DNA of 64,000 bases from Halocatena marina (GCF_025913575.1 NZ_CP109785.1:3286001-3350000); one strand, 5' to 3'; positions 17,984 to 27,359 are shown, counted from the first letter of the stretch. The notes: generated from the letters alone by a model not told the origin. Translations and numbers: made by a program.

Positions 17984-18397
17984 CTATTCAGTTTTTGTTG
18001 TGTCGAGTTCGATATCGTCGTTGTAGATTTTTGCCCCGTCCTGTGCGACTTTCTCAGCGAGGACAGCACATTTGATCCGCATCGGACTAATTTCGACTCC
18101 AAGCATATCGACCACATCGTCACGGTCCAGTTCCTGAAGTTCATCGAGTGTGAGTCCTTGGAGTTTTTCAGTCAGCAGCGAGGCGCTGGCTTGACTGATC
18201 GCACAACCTTCACCCGAAAAGGCAACGTACTCGATCGTCTCGTCGTCTGCGAGTTGTACGTCCATCCGGATGGTGTCGCCACAGGTCGGATTCTCGCCAG
18301 TGTGTGAGAAGGTGGGATCCTCGAGCTTCCCGTAGTTACGGGGGTTCTTGTAGTGATCGAGAATCTGCTGGCGATACATGTCGGAGCCCAGTCCCAT
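17984..18397 (-). CDS. sufU: Iron-sulfur cluster scaffold SufU/IscU-like protein
   Basis: 137 aa from ATG 18395-18397 (MGLGSDMYRQQILDHYKNP). The three scaffold cysteines are in PTCGD, GEGCAIS and RIKCAVL, with the conserved Asp in CGD. The longer in-frame start would add 30 residues that do not fit the family. SufU accepts sulfur from the desulfurase SufS and helps build Fe-S clusters in the cytoplasm. It lies 146 nt downstream of sufS on the same strand, as in many archaea and Gram-positive bacteria. Confidence 0.94.
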   Translation of the reverse strand: MGLGSDMYRQQILDHYKNPRNYGKLEDPTFSHTGENPTCGDTIRMDVQLADDETIEYVAFSGEGCAISQASASLLTEKLQGLTLDELQELDRDDVVDMLGVEISPMRIKCAVLAEKVAQDGAKIYNDDIELDTTKTE

Positions 18398-18543
18398 TGT
18401 TGTCGTCGATAGGATGTTGTGCCAGAAAAGCGTATCGCGCCCTCTCGGATGGTGCCCGTTCACACACCTCGATGATGGAAACGGCAAGCCTGAACGAGCA
18501 GCAGAGATCGATTGTGACTCAAAATCAGAGATAGCGTGGCGCC

Positions 18544-19785
18544 TCAGCTAAAGATCGACCGCGCAGCGTCGACTCCTTCGATGAGTTTGTCGATCTCTTC
18601 ACGGGTGTTGTAGAGATAGAACGATGCTCGCGCAGAGGCGGCAATTCCGAGTTTGTCGTGGAGTGGTTGGGTGCAGTGGTCACCAGCACGAATGGCAACT
18701 GCGTAGTCGTTGAGGATGCTCGAAAGGTCGTGTGCGTGGACTGAATCGAGGTTGAACGAAACCAGCCCGCTTCGATCTGCTCCCGGTGGCCCGTACACTG
18801 TGACATCATCGGCTGCGGTGAGCTCCTCGTAGGCGTATTCGGCTAGTGCTTCTTCGTGGCGTTGGATGCGTTCCATGCCAATCTCATCGAGATAGTCACA
18901 CGCCGCAGCGAGTGCGATGCCTTGCGAGATGACCGGGGTGCCAGCCTCGAATTTCAACGGTAGTTCTTCCCACGTCGAGTCCTCGTAGGTGACCTTCCGA
19001 ATCATCATCCCACCGTAGAGGTATGGCTGCATCTCTTCGAGGATCGCATGCTTGCCGTAGAGGACGCCGACACCTGTCGGACCACACATCTTGTGTCCGG
19101 AGAAGGCAAAGAAGTCGGCGTCAATCTCCGTGACATCGACTGGTCGATTCGGGGCAGACTGTGCGCCATCGACGAACAGGTACGCACCGTGATCGTGTGC
19201 GATGTCGGCGAGTTCTGAGATCGGGGTAACGGTCCCGAGCGTGTTCGAGACGTGAACAGCACTCACCATCTTCGTATCATCGGTGATCAGCTCGCGCGCG
19301 TGATCCATATCGAGATAGCCGTTCTCGTCGATACGGATGTACTTCACCTCGGCACCAGTTCGTTTTCCGATCTGCTGCCACGTGACCAGCGAGGCGTGGT
19401 GTTCCATCTCGGTCGTGACAATCTCATCGCCAGGACCAAGTTCGGCTAACCCCCACGCGTAGGCCACGAGATTCACGGCCTCAGTCGTATTCTTCGTGAA
19501 GATGATCTCTTCACCATCCGACGCGCCGATGAACTCTGCAACGCGATCGTGGGCGTCCTCGTAGGCAATCGAGGCCTCTTGGCTCAGCTGATGGATGCCA
19601 CGCTCGACGTTCGAGTTATACGTTCGATAGTACTCGGTGATGGTGTCGATGACCTGCTCTGGAGTTTGGCTGGTCGCGGCGTTGTCGAGATACACGAGCT
19701 GTGAGCCGTTGATTTCTCGTTCGAGGATCGGGAAGTCCTCTCGTATGCGCTCTGTGTCCAGCGGATCTGTGACGGACGCTTCCAT
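18544..19785 (-). CDS. sufS: Cysteine desulfurase SufS
   Basis: 413 aa from ATG 19783-19785 (MEASVTDPLDTERIREDFP). It is a class V PLP aminotransferase fold. The PLP lysine is in FSGHKMCGPTG, the HVSNTLGTVTPI segment is typical, and the catalytic persulfide cysteine is in AGDHCTQPLH. It takes sulfur from L-cysteine and gives it to the Fe-S scaffold encoded next to it. Class II (SufS-type) features include the short RAGDHC loop. It is the first gene of the sufS-sufU pair. Confidence 0.96.
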   Translation of the reverse strand: MEASVTDPLDTERIREDFPILEREINGSQLVYLDNAATSQTPEQVIDTITEYYRTYNSNVERGIHQLSQEASIAYEDAHDRVAEFIGASDGEEIIFTKNTTEAVNLVAYAWGLAELGPGDEIVTTEMEHHASLVTWQQIGKRTGAEVKYIRIDENGYLDMDHARELITDDTKMVSAVHVSNTLGTVTPISELADIAHDHGAYLFVDGAQSAPNRPVDVTEIDADFFAFSGHKMCGPTGVGVLYGKHAILEEMQPYLYGGMMIRKVTYEDSTWEELPLKFEAGTPVISQGIALAAACDYLDEIGMERIQRHEEALAEYAYEELTAADDVTVYGPPGADRSGLVSFNLDSVHAHDLSSILNDYAVAIRAGDHCTQPLHDKLGIAASARASFYLYNTREEIDKLIEGVDAARSIFS

Positions 19786-19885
19786 TACTCGAAACGACGA
19801 GCCGAAGACAGAACACTTCTTCGGTCGGGTCATGACAGACACACACATTCGACATCAGTAGACGGGGATATCGGACGATTTAGCC

Positions 19886-20983
19886 TTATTTTGGGAGCAA
19901 TGTCCGATCGAGTTCGACACCGAGTCCGGGGTCGTCGGGTGCAGTAATGACGCCGTCGTCGTGATCGATCGTTTCTGTGAGGAGAAAATCACGCACATCT
20001 GGTGTCCACGGGGGGTCGATCGAGAACTCACACCACGCACTTTGGGCGGCGGTCATTACGTGGAGATTGGCGACGAAGCCGAGACCGTTCGTCCACGTAT
20101 GCGGAACGAACTCAACGCCGTGTTGGCGGGCCATCGCGGCTGTGTCGGTGGCTCGCTTGATGCCCGTCGCGAGCGCGGCGTCGGGTTGGAGGATATCGAG
20201 CGATCCGTGCGCGAGGAATTCTCGGAGCTGCCAGTGACCGTTGTTGAACTCGCCTCCAGCGATCGGAACATCGGTCGCTTCGCGGAGTCGGGCATAGCCC
20301 TCGAAATCGTGACGCGGGAGAGGTTCTTCGAGCCACGCAACGTTGCCAATCTCTTCTAACTCCCGAGCGAACGCTAGCGCTTCAGAAAATGTCCATCGCG
20401 CTTCGTGTTCCATGACGCGGACGGCCCACCCCTTGTTCGCATCGACCATCAGGGTTAGCTCCGGAAACGCCTCGCGCACTTCCCGAACAACGTCGATGTG
20501 TTCGGGGCATGTGACCCGCAGCTTTACTGCTTCAAATCCCTCACTAATGCGCTCTTCAATGGATGCGATACGTTCGTCTGCGTCGATCACCGCGCCCGTA
20601 CTGGCGTAGACTGGAATCTCGCGCTGCTCTGCGCCCAAAAGCTCGTAAACGGGTTTACCCGCGTCTTTGCCGATGATGTCCCACAGCGCGTGCTCTATGT
20701 GCCACGGCCGCGGTCCGATGAGATTGACGCTTTCGAGTTTTCGAAGGATCCCATCGACGTTGTGGGGATCTTCACCGAGCAGGAAATACGACAGCGCATT
20801 CTCGTAGTCGATTCCACCCGCAAAACTCGGGCTGGCGGCGATTCCCGTTATCCCAGCATCCGTCTCGATCTCGAACAACTCGACTTCGTGGGTGGTCTGT
20901 GGGTAGCCCGGAATCCACGTCGGACGAAACGATTCTCCGATCTCGTGATTGAGGTGATACTGGCTGACACCGGTGATCTGCAT
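19886..20983 (-). CDS. Enolase-superfamily (mandelate racemase/muconate lactonizing) enzyme
   Basis: 365 aa. The metal ligands lie in LMVDANKGW (Asp), WLEEPLPRHD (Glu) and IAGGEFNNG (Glu). The KxR motif of the catalytic base is KLRVTCPE and the barrel ends with FVPHTWTNGLG, where His is the second base. This pattern fits MR-subgroup acid-sugar dehydratases and related epimerases. Haloarchaea use such enzymes for gluconate, xylonate or rhamnonate breakdown. Which acid sugar it uses here cannot be told. It is downstream of the toxin-antitoxin-like pair in the minus direction but not in its operon. Confidence 0.9.
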   Translation of the reverse strand: MQITGVSQYHLNHEIGESFRPTWIPGYPQTTHEVELFEIETDAGITGIAASPSFAGGIDYENALSYFLLGEDPHNVDGILRKLESVNLIGPRPWHIEHALWDIIGKDAGKPVYELLGAEQREIPVYASTGAVIDADERIASIEERISEGFEAVKLRVTCPEHIDVVREVREAFPELTLMVDANKGWAVRVMEHEARWTFSEALAFARELEEIGNVAWLEEPLPRHDFEGYARLREATDVPIAGGEFNNGHWQLREFLAHGSLDILQPDAALATGIKRATDTAAMARQHGVEFVPHTWTNGLGFVANLHVMTAAQSAWCEFSIDPPWTPDVRDFLLTETIDHDDGVITAPDDPGLGVELDRTLLPK

Positions 20984-21056
20984 GCCAGCAGGCGGGCGGG
21001 TAGCGGGAAATATCTTTGGTCATGGCAGTACTAGACAATATACTTCTTCTAAAATG

Positions 21057-21362
21057 TTAGACGACAGATAGCCAGAGAGGATCGGTCTGTGTGGGATCAA
21101 ATGGGATGGCTTCGATACGGGCGATCGCTGCACGAACGTCGCCTCCAGACATGGACTGTGGAGCGACGAACACAGGGACCTTAGCTTCACGACTTCCGAA
21201 ATATTTTACATCGGTTGAGAGGATAGCGTAATCTTCGTATTCAGCGTAGTTGGTGATTGCGTCGTCGGTGGCTTCTGGACCGAGCGTTGCCACATCGTGG
21301 CCATCACCACGAAGTGCAGAGACATATTCTTCCGGTACGTTTGTATCAGCAAGAATCTTCAT
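21057..21362 (-). CDS. DUF5615 PIN-like protein (putative toxin)
   Basis: 101 aa starting MKILADTNVPEEYVSALR, with DYAILSTDVKYFG further in. The acidic residues (LADTN, STD) match the PIN-like fold of DUF5615, proposed to be an RNase. It is encoded directly downstream of a DUF433 gene, with six bases between stop and start. DUF433/DUF5615 pairs are recognised as a toxin-antitoxin-like combination. Activity here is inferred from the pair, not shown. Confidence 0.85.
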   Translation of the reverse strand: MKILADTNVPEEYVSALRGDGHDVATLGPEATDDAITNYAEYEDYAILSTDVKYFGSREAKVPVFVAPQSMSGGDVRAAIARIEAIPFDPTQTDPLWLSVV

Positions 21363-21368
21363 GGGCCG

Positions 21369-21680
21369 TCAATCGGCCCGTCTGCCGGTTTCTGCAGCAC
21401 CGTTCTCAGCTCGTTCGAGGATCTCCCATGTCTGTTGTTTACCTTCTCGGCGAGCAACATCGATCTCACGTTCACGTTCAGAGAGGGCAGCGCGGTGCTC
21501 GTAGTAGTAAGCAAGGGCGTAGAAAAGATTCGTCATTGATATATCATATTCACCAGCGACGATATGGGGGTCCTCGCCATTGTCAATGACGCGCTGCTTG
21601 ACGTCAAAAACCGTAATCCGGGTCCCCTGAATGCGAGGATCGCCGGATCGGATATCATCATCGTGGACAATGACTGTCAT
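21369..21680 (-). CDS. DUF433 family protein (putative antitoxin)
   Basis: 103 aa. The DUF433 signature is clear: SGDPRIQGTRITVFDVKQRV followed by a helix-turn-helix-like segment and DISMTNLFYALAYYYEHR. The DUF433 fold is a small DNA-binding domain. The gene comes first and the DUF5615 gene follows after six bases, the usual order of antitoxin then toxin. The C-terminal tail ALSEREREIDVARREGK is charged and helical and may contact the partner. Confidence 0.88.
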   Translation of the reverse strand: MTVIVHDDDIRSGDPRIQGTRITVFDVKQRVIDNGEDPHIVAGEYDISMTNLFYALAYYYEHRAALSEREREIDVARREGKQQTWEILERAENGAAETGRRAD

Positions 21681-21815
21681 GGTGTAGCAATAGCGCGTGT
21701 TTACTTTTAAGACTTCGGAGGGGATCAGTTCATAAAACCGGTTCTGAGCTCCTGTCGTCAGTCATCTCCACAGGCGTTACGATATCACTACGATGTGATA
21801 CAATATGATAATAAG

Positions 21816-21954
21816 TGCCCGGGGTGGGCTCCGAACCCACGATCTCCGCATATCCCAGGTACGAGGCGTCGGCATAGCCTCAGGGATGCGTTTGGTACCG
21901 CACGGTCTCGTGACCCTATGAGTGCGGCGCTATGTCCAGCTAAGCCACCCGGGC
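21816..21954 (-). tRNA. Elongator tRNA-Met (CAT) with intron
   Basis: The minus strand folds as a tRNA: acceptor GCCCGGG/CCCGGGC, D-arm with GCT..AGC and G18-G19, T-arm GTGGG TTCGGAG CCCAC and discriminator A. The anticodon stem CCGCA/TGCGG is interrupted. Exon 1 is 21954-21917 (38 nt, ending C-T-C-A-T-A with anticodon CAT) and exon 2 is 21851-21816 (36 nt). The intron at 21852-21916 (65 nt) sits just after the base 3' of the anticodon, the usual archaeal position cut by the splicing endonuclease. Haloarchaeal elongator tRNA-Met genes commonly carry an intron here. Confidence 0.95.
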
Positions 21955-22010
21955 TCATTTCCTCGTATCACACACCCACTCATTAACCTTCTCATGTCGT
22001 TCGGTGGGCT

Positions 22011-22367
22011 CTATTCTCGTCCGGTCACCTTCCGGATACAGGTCGAACCGAACGGGCCGTGTTCTCCAGCCTCCAATCGCATGAAGTAGCCGGTTGAAAG
22101 CTGCGATCCACACCGTCGGCACGTGAAATCACCGTCCTTCGTGATGACTTCACTCTGAAATTGAAGAAATCTTCCACCAACGGGTTTGACCGTTGCCCCA
22201 TCGCGTTCGATGATACCGCGTGCTTGAGCTGTTTCGAGAATAGCTCGCGTCGTAGCGGGGTGAGTCGTGATGGTCTCTAACCGATCGATGGTTTCTGCTA
22301 AGGATAGTTCGGCGTGTTCGAGCCGTTCGAGTAACTGCACGCCAAGCTCGATCGGATCGTCGCTCAC
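22011..22367 (-). CDS. DUF5830-like haloarchaeal protein (winged helix plus zinc ribbon)
   Basis: 118 aa. The N-terminal part is a helical, winged-helix-like segment (LAETIDRLETITTHPATTRAIL). The C-terminal part has FTCRRCGSQLSTGYF followed by a distant Cys in GPFGSTCIRKVTGRE. I recognise it as the haloarchaeal DUF5830 pattern. It probably binds nucleic acid, but no target is known. It lies between tRNA-Met and a tiny zinc-finger gene, all on the minus strand. Confidence 0.8.
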   Translation of the reverse strand: MSDDPIELGVQLLERLEHAELSLAETIDRLETITTHPATTRAILETAQARGIIERDGATVKPVGGRFLQFQSEVITKDGDFTCRRCGSQLSTGYFMRLEAGEHGPFGSTCIRKVTGRE

Positions 22368-22468
22368 GCAGCCCCGTACTACCCACGAACGAATAATGGT
22401 TGGTATCCACGAGGTGTCTACTCAAAAATTCGATCATCACACAGCGAGATGGTTGAGAGTACCCGTGG

Positions 22469-22585
22469 TCACCAAAACGTGTCCGAGCAGTCGTACACGA
22501 CTCCGTGCTGTGGACAGACGTATTTGCAGTGACGGTGAATCATCGGTTCTGCACAGAGCGGACACGGTCGTCCCCCTTCGGTCAT
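22469..22585 (-). CDS. HVO_2523-type small zinc-finger protein
   Basis: 38 aa from ATG 22583-22585, starting MTEGGRPCPLCAEPM and ending HGVVYDCSDTFW. It has CPLC, a HRHCKYVCP segment and a final DCSDT, the pattern of a conserved very short haloarchaeal zinc-finger family. A longer in-frame start would give a low-complexity N-terminus. The role is unknown. Its neighbour upstream is the ribonucleotide reductase, whose stop is 117 nt away. Confidence 0.85.
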   Translation of the reverse strand: MTEGGRPCPLCAEPMIHRHCKYVCPQHGVVYDCSDTFW

Positions 22586-22701
22586 ACGAGTCGTACGGGT
22601 CGAAGACGATCGAGCATTTCGATTGCTGCTGGATTGGATTTCAATTCGAATCAACCATTCCGAGCTCGCAGCTTACTCTGTCCGATTCGGTCGCTTCTCA
22701 A

Positions 22702-25700
22702 TCAACACTCGGACCAGCCACAGCTTTCGCAGGTCTTGCAGCCTTCGCTGAAGTACAGCGTCATTGACCCACAGTCTGGACATTCTGGGCTTTCTCCGGC
22801 GTCGATGAGTGATTGCGCATCCGCTTCCTCGTCGGTGTCCTCATTATCGCCGTCACTGTCCTCAATTTCTGGCGCGTCATCCCTTTCGACATCCACATCG
22901 ACTTCTGCGACCTCGGTGAGGTTCTGTTGTTGTGGATACGGTCTGTTGATCTCATCATCGAGATACCGTCGCATTGCGACACCGATCGCATCAGGGATGG
23001 AGTTGATCTGTTCGCCCTTATCCCACGCGACCTTCGGACTCCGGATACCCTGAAGATCTTCGGCGATTTCGTATGGATCGACGCCGGAACGCAGCGCGTA
23101 GCTGATGGTTTTTGCCAACCCTTCAGTGAACGAAGCTGTGAAGCCACCAGAGTTCCCGATCGTCGCAAAGAGTTCGAATGGCTCGTTGTGCTCGTCCTCG
23201 TTGATATTGACGTACATCTTCCCGTAGCCAGTATCAATGCGCTGTGTTACGCCGTACAGCACGTCTGGACGTGGTCGCTCTCGTGCGTACGCACCGCCAG
23301 TCCGGCCTTTCACCACGTTCTCGATATCCATTTCGAGGTCGGCTTGGACTGCTTCGTTTCCGAGGAACGACTCAACGTCACCGAACACCTCATGTATCCG
23401 TTCGACGATGGCTGTTGCCGCCTCGCTTTCGTCGGTGAAGTCGGCGTTCTCGGCGCGAGTCGTCAGCACCTGCTTCGAGCGCGTTCCATCGCGGTAATAC
23501 GTGACTCCTTTCCCGCCATGGTTGTAGATGTACTCGAATACCTCCCTTGCGTCCTCCATTGTGGAGTCGTTCGGCGCGTTGACCGTCTTTGAAATGGAGG
23601 AATCAACACCGTGTTGACAGGCACACTGGACAGCAGCGTGCTCTTTTGCTGTTATATCGGACGTGACGACGAACAGTTCACTGATGGCATCTGGAACTGT
23701 CGAGAGCGAAGCGACTCCATCAAATTCGTTTTTCGCCATCTGCTCTTTCGCTTCGTCCTTGACGACTTTGACGTCGATATCGTTCGCCTCCAGCACCCGG
23801 AGGAAGTAATCGTCGAACTCGACGAGCATCTCATCGCCCTGCACGTCGTCGGAGACGTTCTTGTAGTAGGCGACGTTGTAGATCGGCTCACAGCCACCCG
23901 TCGTGTTTCCGAGCATCGAAGTGGTGCCTGTCGGTGCAATCGTCACTGTGTTGTGGTTTCTGACCGAGAAGCCCTCGTCCCACTCATCCGCAGAGAGTCC
24001 CGTTTGGTGCTCGAACCATTCGCGGTACTCAGTTGGAGCGGCGTACTTCGAGTCCGACCAGTCGTTGAAGTTTCCTCGTTCGAGCGCGAGTTCGTGTGAG
24101 GCCCACTTCGACTGGTGGTTGATATGCACCATGATCTGGCGGGCTACCTCGTTGCCCACGTCAGAACCGTAGCGGATACCAAGCTGGATGTACAGCTGTG
24201 CCAGACCCATGATCCCGAGACCGATCTTTCGCATGTCCCGGACCTTCTGTTCGATTTCTCGAACCGGGAAGTCAGACATCGTGACGACGTTTTCGAGGAA
24301 ACGCGTCCCGAGTTCGATGCGGCGGTCGAACGCTTCCATGTCGATGGCTTCTTCGAGGTAGGCCTCGATTGCATCCTCTCGGGAGTCGTATTCGTCTTCG
24401 TGTTCGCCGGACCACACCCGCCAATCGGGCGCATCGAACGCAGCAAGGGTAGAGAGATTGATGTGTCCGAGGTTACAGGCCTCGTACTCCTCCAACGGTT
24501 GTTCACCGCAGGGGTTTGTTGCCAGAATTTCATGATCAGGGTGTTCCTCGACATCGAACGAGTGTTCCTTGTTCACCCGTTCGAGATAGATCACGCCCGG
24601 TTCACCGTTCTCGTGTGCTCCTTCGATGATACGCTCCCAGATAATCTCGGCGGGAATCGTGAGTGGTTCTCCGATTTCAATGTGATCTTCGAGATCGTAC
24701 CGGCCGTACATTTCCTTCGTCTCGGCGGTAGCGATGTGTGGATCACCTGTGCGTGGATTGGTGAACGTGAACTCCTCACCCGCGTACAGTGCCTCCATGA
24801 AGCCGTCGGTAACGCCGACAGAAATATTGAAGTTCGAAAGGTGCCCTTCGACAGCGTTGCGGAGATGCTTTGGAACACGGCCATCGTCATCGATGAGACC
24901 GCGTGCCTCTTCGAGAGCATCGCCAAAGGAAGTGTATGTGTAGTCGTCCGGATCGTTCAGGCGAAGACAGTGAGCCAAGGAGACGTCCTTGTTTTTCGAG
25001 TGAATGAACTCGATCACGTCCGGGTGAGAGACGCGCATGACACCCATCTGCGCGCCGCGTCGAGTTCCCCCTTGGGCGATCGTCTCACAGAGCTGATCGT
25101 ACGTTCGCATGAACGTGATCGGGCCGGATGCGATTCCACCAGTTGAACCGACCGGGTCGCCGTAGGGCCGAAGCTGCCAGAAAGCGTATCCGCACCCACC
25201 GCCGCTCTGGAAGACCTCTGCAGCATTTTTCGCTGTTTCGTGGATATTCGTCAAATCATCATCCGGAGACATAACGAAACAAGCCGACAACTGCTGGAGT
25301 TCGTCGCCAGCGTTCATTATTGTCGGAGAGTTCGGAATGAACGAGAGGTGCTCCATTAACGCCTGAAACTCTGTGGCGACCTGTTCGACGTGGTCACGAA
25401 TTTCATCGGGAAGGTCGGGGACGACAGTTTCGAAGGCGAACTTGTTGACAGTGTGGACCGAGAGTGTGGCCTCTCTGTCATCGTCCACAGAGGTCCCTGC
25501 TCCAAACACCTCACTAGCAAGTTCGTCGCGGCGTGGATGATCTGGTTTCAGTTGCTCAGGGCGGACGGTGACCGCAACATCACGCCGCTCTGCTTCGAAC
25601 ACTGCTTCGGCGAGAGCGATGTTCTTTGCAACCCGCTCGAACAGGTCGTCCTGGGATTCGACAAGGGACCCGGTGGCGTCCTTGCGCAGGTAACGGGCGG

Positions 25701-25809
25701 GGAGAATATTTTGATACGCATTGTCGGTCATCCGGTCTTCGAGCAACTCTTCTTCGGTTCGTTTGATTGGAAGGGTAATCTCGTCCGCAGAGTGCTCTGG
25801 CTGGCTCAT
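22702..25809 (-). CDS. nrdJ: Adenosylcobalamin-dependent (class II) ribonucleotide reductase
   Basis: 1035 aa from ATG 25807-25809 (MSQPEHSADE). It has ATP-binding-type N-terminal helices, then the catalytic barrel with QLSACFVMSPDD, GGGCGYAFWQLRP, NPCGEQPLEEYEACNLGHINL and IAPTGTTSMLGNTTGG. The C-terminal tail has redox cysteines in FSEGCKTCESCGWSEC. Class II enzymes reduce ribonucleotides using an adenosylcobalamin-derived radical, so DNA precursor supply in this cell depends on B12. It is unlinked to other nrd genes. Upstream is an unusual interleaved inverted-repeat region (26066-26132). Confidence 0.96.
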   Translation of the reverse strand: MSQPEHSADEITLPIKRTEEELLEDRMTDNAYQNILPARYLRKDATGSLVESQDDLFERVAKNIALAEAVFEAERRDVAVTVRPEQLKPDHPRRDELASEVFGAGTSVDDDREATLSVHTVNKFAFETVVPDLPDEIRDHVEQVATEFQALMEHLSFIPNSPTIMNAGDELQQLSACFVMSPDDDLTNIHETAKNAAEVFQSGGGCGYAFWQLRPYGDPVGSTGGIASGPITFMRTYDQLCETIAQGGTRRGAQMGVMRVSHPDVIEFIHSKNKDVSLAHCLRLNDPDDYTYTSFGDALEEARGLIDDDGRVPKHLRNAVEGHLSNFNISVGVTDGFMEALYAGEEFTFTNPRTGDPHIATAETKEMYGRYDLEDHIEIGEPLTIPAEIIWERIIEGAHENGEPGVIYLERVNKEHSFDVEEHPDHEILATNPCGEQPLEEYEACNLGHINLSTLAAFDAPDWRVWSGEHEDEYDSREDAIEAYLEEAIDMEAFDRRIELGTRFLENVVTMSDFPVREIEQKVRDMRKIGLGIMGLAQLYIQLGIRYGSDVGNEVARQIMVHINHQSKWASHELALERGNFNDWSDSKYAAPTEYREWFEHQTGLSADEWDEGFSVRNHNTVTIAPTGTTSMLGNTTGGCEPIYNVAYYKNVSDDVQGDEMLVEFDDYFLRVLEANDIDVKVVKDEAKEQMAKNEFDGVASLSTVPDAISELFVVTSDITAKEHAAVQCACQHGVDSSISKTVNAPNDSTMEDAREVFEYIYNHGGKGVTYYRDGTRSKQVLTTRAENADFTDESEAATAIVERIHEVFGDVESFLGNEAVQADLEMDIENVVKGRTGGAYARERPRPDVLYGVTQRIDTGYGKMYVNINEDEHNEPFELFATIGNSGGFTASFTEGLAKTISYALRSGVDPYEIAEDLQGIRSPKVAWDKGEQINSIPDAIGVAMRRYLDDEINRPYPQQQNLTEVAEVDVDVERDDAPEIEDSDGDNEDTDEEADAQSLIDAGESPECPDCGSMTLYFSEGCKTCESCGWSEC

Positions 25810-26065
25810 ACTGATCTCCAAGGTGATTGTGCTGCGACTGGGTGGTCGTTTTGTCTTTGTGTCATCGATGACTGGCCAGTCCGATTGCTGGTCATTTCAA
25901 CGCTACGGCTCGCAAGATACATGAAATCATGTTCACATGCGGCATTACGCCTATTCAGTTGCACGTGTTCTAGCCTCTTTGCAATCGTCCATAACGGTAC
26001 TTAGACCGGAGTGAAAGTGAATATTCCGACGTAAAATCGATCGAGGAGGAGATTATTCGAGTGGA

Positions 26066-26132
26066 AACTATCGGGGGTTTAATCAGATAATCGATAGTTG
26101 AATTAAACGCCGATTGACGTTTTATCCCCGAT
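26066..26132. promoter_or_regulatory. Interleaved inverted repeats upstream of nrdJ (possible pseudoknot or operator)
   Basis: AACTATCG (26066-26073) pairs with CGATAGTT (26092-26099), and GTTTAAT (26077-26083) pairs with ATTAAAC (26102-26108). The order a-b-a'-b' is that of an H-type pseudoknot. A third pairing, ATCGGGG (26070-26076) with CCCCGAT (26126-26132), competes with the first. It lies between the divergent nrdJ and a small membrane-protein gene, so it could be an RNA leader or a DNA operator for either. Confidence 0.55.
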
Positions 26133-26175
26133 GAAACCACACTTTCTATCAGAATGATTTAACTGGGATGGCGTT

Positions 26176-26382
26176 ATGTCCGTACGCATGCACGGACTGA
26201 TCGCAGCTCAGGCATTCACCGTCCCCGGCATTCTTGGCACACTAGTCGTCGTTGGAATCATCCTACTCATTGGCCGATTCCTGTTGAACATGGCGTTCAA
26301 AGTCGTCCTCATTGCAGCAATCATCGCTGGTGCTCTCTGGTTTCTGGGGGCAGAGTCACTCCTCTCGCTGTTTCTCGTGTGA
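26176..26382 (+). CDS. Small two-helix membrane protein
   Basis: 68 aa, or 64 aa if the ATG at 26188 is used. Two hydrophobic segments dominate: FTVPGILGTLVVVGIILLIG and NMAFKVVLIAAIIAGALWFLG. It is likely a small integral membrane protein with both ends on the same side. No family function is known to me. It is divergent from nrdJ. Confidence 0.6.
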   Translation: MSVRMHGLIAAQAFTVPGILGTLVVVGIILLIGRFLLNMAFKVVLIAAIIAGALWFLGAESLLSLFLV

Positions 26383-26459
26383 CTCACGTCCTGAACGGTT
26401 GTGGCACTGCGACCCCGAATTATAAACTGAATTACGTATTTTAACTCCGATTGTTTATA

Positions 26460-27359
26460 TTAATCAATTGACTGTGTCGTTACTTCACAACCATCGCTGG
26501 TAACGATAACCGTGTGTTCCTTCTGGCTGACGAGCGTTCCTTCCTCCTCTTGAAGAACAGGATATCCGTGGACGACGTTCGCCTGCTTGAGTCGTCGGAG
26601 CGCCATTTCTGCACGGTTTACATCGAGCCAGCGGGTGGCAAACGGGAGCGTTTTGTAGGACTCTGTGATCTGATCGAGTGCTTGTCTCGCCTGTCGGTTT
26701 CGCACCGAGCGCTCGCGGTCGAGTCCGAAAATCTCCTCGGACGCTCCTTCATTGACTTTTCCGCTGCCGTCGGTGGCGAACGGCTCAACAGCGACAACAT
26801 CGCCGACTTCAAGTTCAACACCAGAGTCAACAGCCCGGTTAGGGATGTTCGGTGGGACGTGTTGTTTCCAATGACCGAGTCCGTGGCCAGTGAGGTTTAC
26901 GACCGGGTTGAAGCCGTATCCATCGATTACGTCCTCGATTTCAGCACCGATCATTCCGGTGTGCACGCCAGGTTCGATCGTTTCGAGCGCCGCATCGAGT
27001 GCTTCCTCGGGTGCTTCTTTCAGTTCCGGATTACCAGAGAGATCGACAGTGATCGCGGTGTCAGCAAGCCAGCCATCAATGTGAACCCCAATGTCGAGGT
27101 TAATCATCTCTTCGCCGAACGTGCTGTCGTCGTCGATCGATGGGGTTGCGTGCGCTGCCTCGTGGTCGATACTGATGTTGACAGGAAACGCCGGCTCTCC
27201 TCCCAGCTCCCGTATTTTGTTCTCTGCCCACTCGGCTACGTCGAGGTGGCTCGCTCCAACTTCGACACGCTCTGTGGTTGCATCGCGTACCTCTGCGAGA
27301 ATGCGGCCTGCCTCGCGGTGTTTCTCGTATTTTTCGGTCGTGAGATTGGCGTCGCTCAT
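26460..27359 (-). CDS. map: Methionine aminopeptidase, type II
   Basis: 299 aa from ATG 27357-27359 (MSDANLTTEKYEKHREAGRI). It is the pita-bread fold with metal ligands in NLDIGVHIDGWLADTA (two Asp), GHGLGHW (His), AVEPFAT (Glu) and a final Glu in EHTVIVTSDG. The large helical insertion between the last ligands marks it as type II, the archaeal and eukaryotic class. It removes the initiator Met from nascent proteins. It follows the asparaginase-like gene by 53 nt on the same strand. Confidence 0.97.
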   Translation of the reverse strand: MSDANLTTEKYEKHREAGRILAEVRDATTERVEVGASHLDVAEWAENKIRELGGEPAFPVNISIDHEAAHATPSIDDDSTFGEEMINLDIGVHIDGWLADTAITVDLSGNPELKEAPEEALDAALETIEPGVHTGMIGAEIEDVIDGYGFNPVVNLTGHGLGHWKQHVPPNIPNRAVDSGVELEVGDVVAVEPFATDGSGKVNEGASEEIFGLDRERSVRNRQARQALDQITESYKTLPFATRWLDVNRAEMALRRLKQANVVHGYPVLQEEEGTLVSQKEHTVIVTSDGCEVTTQSID

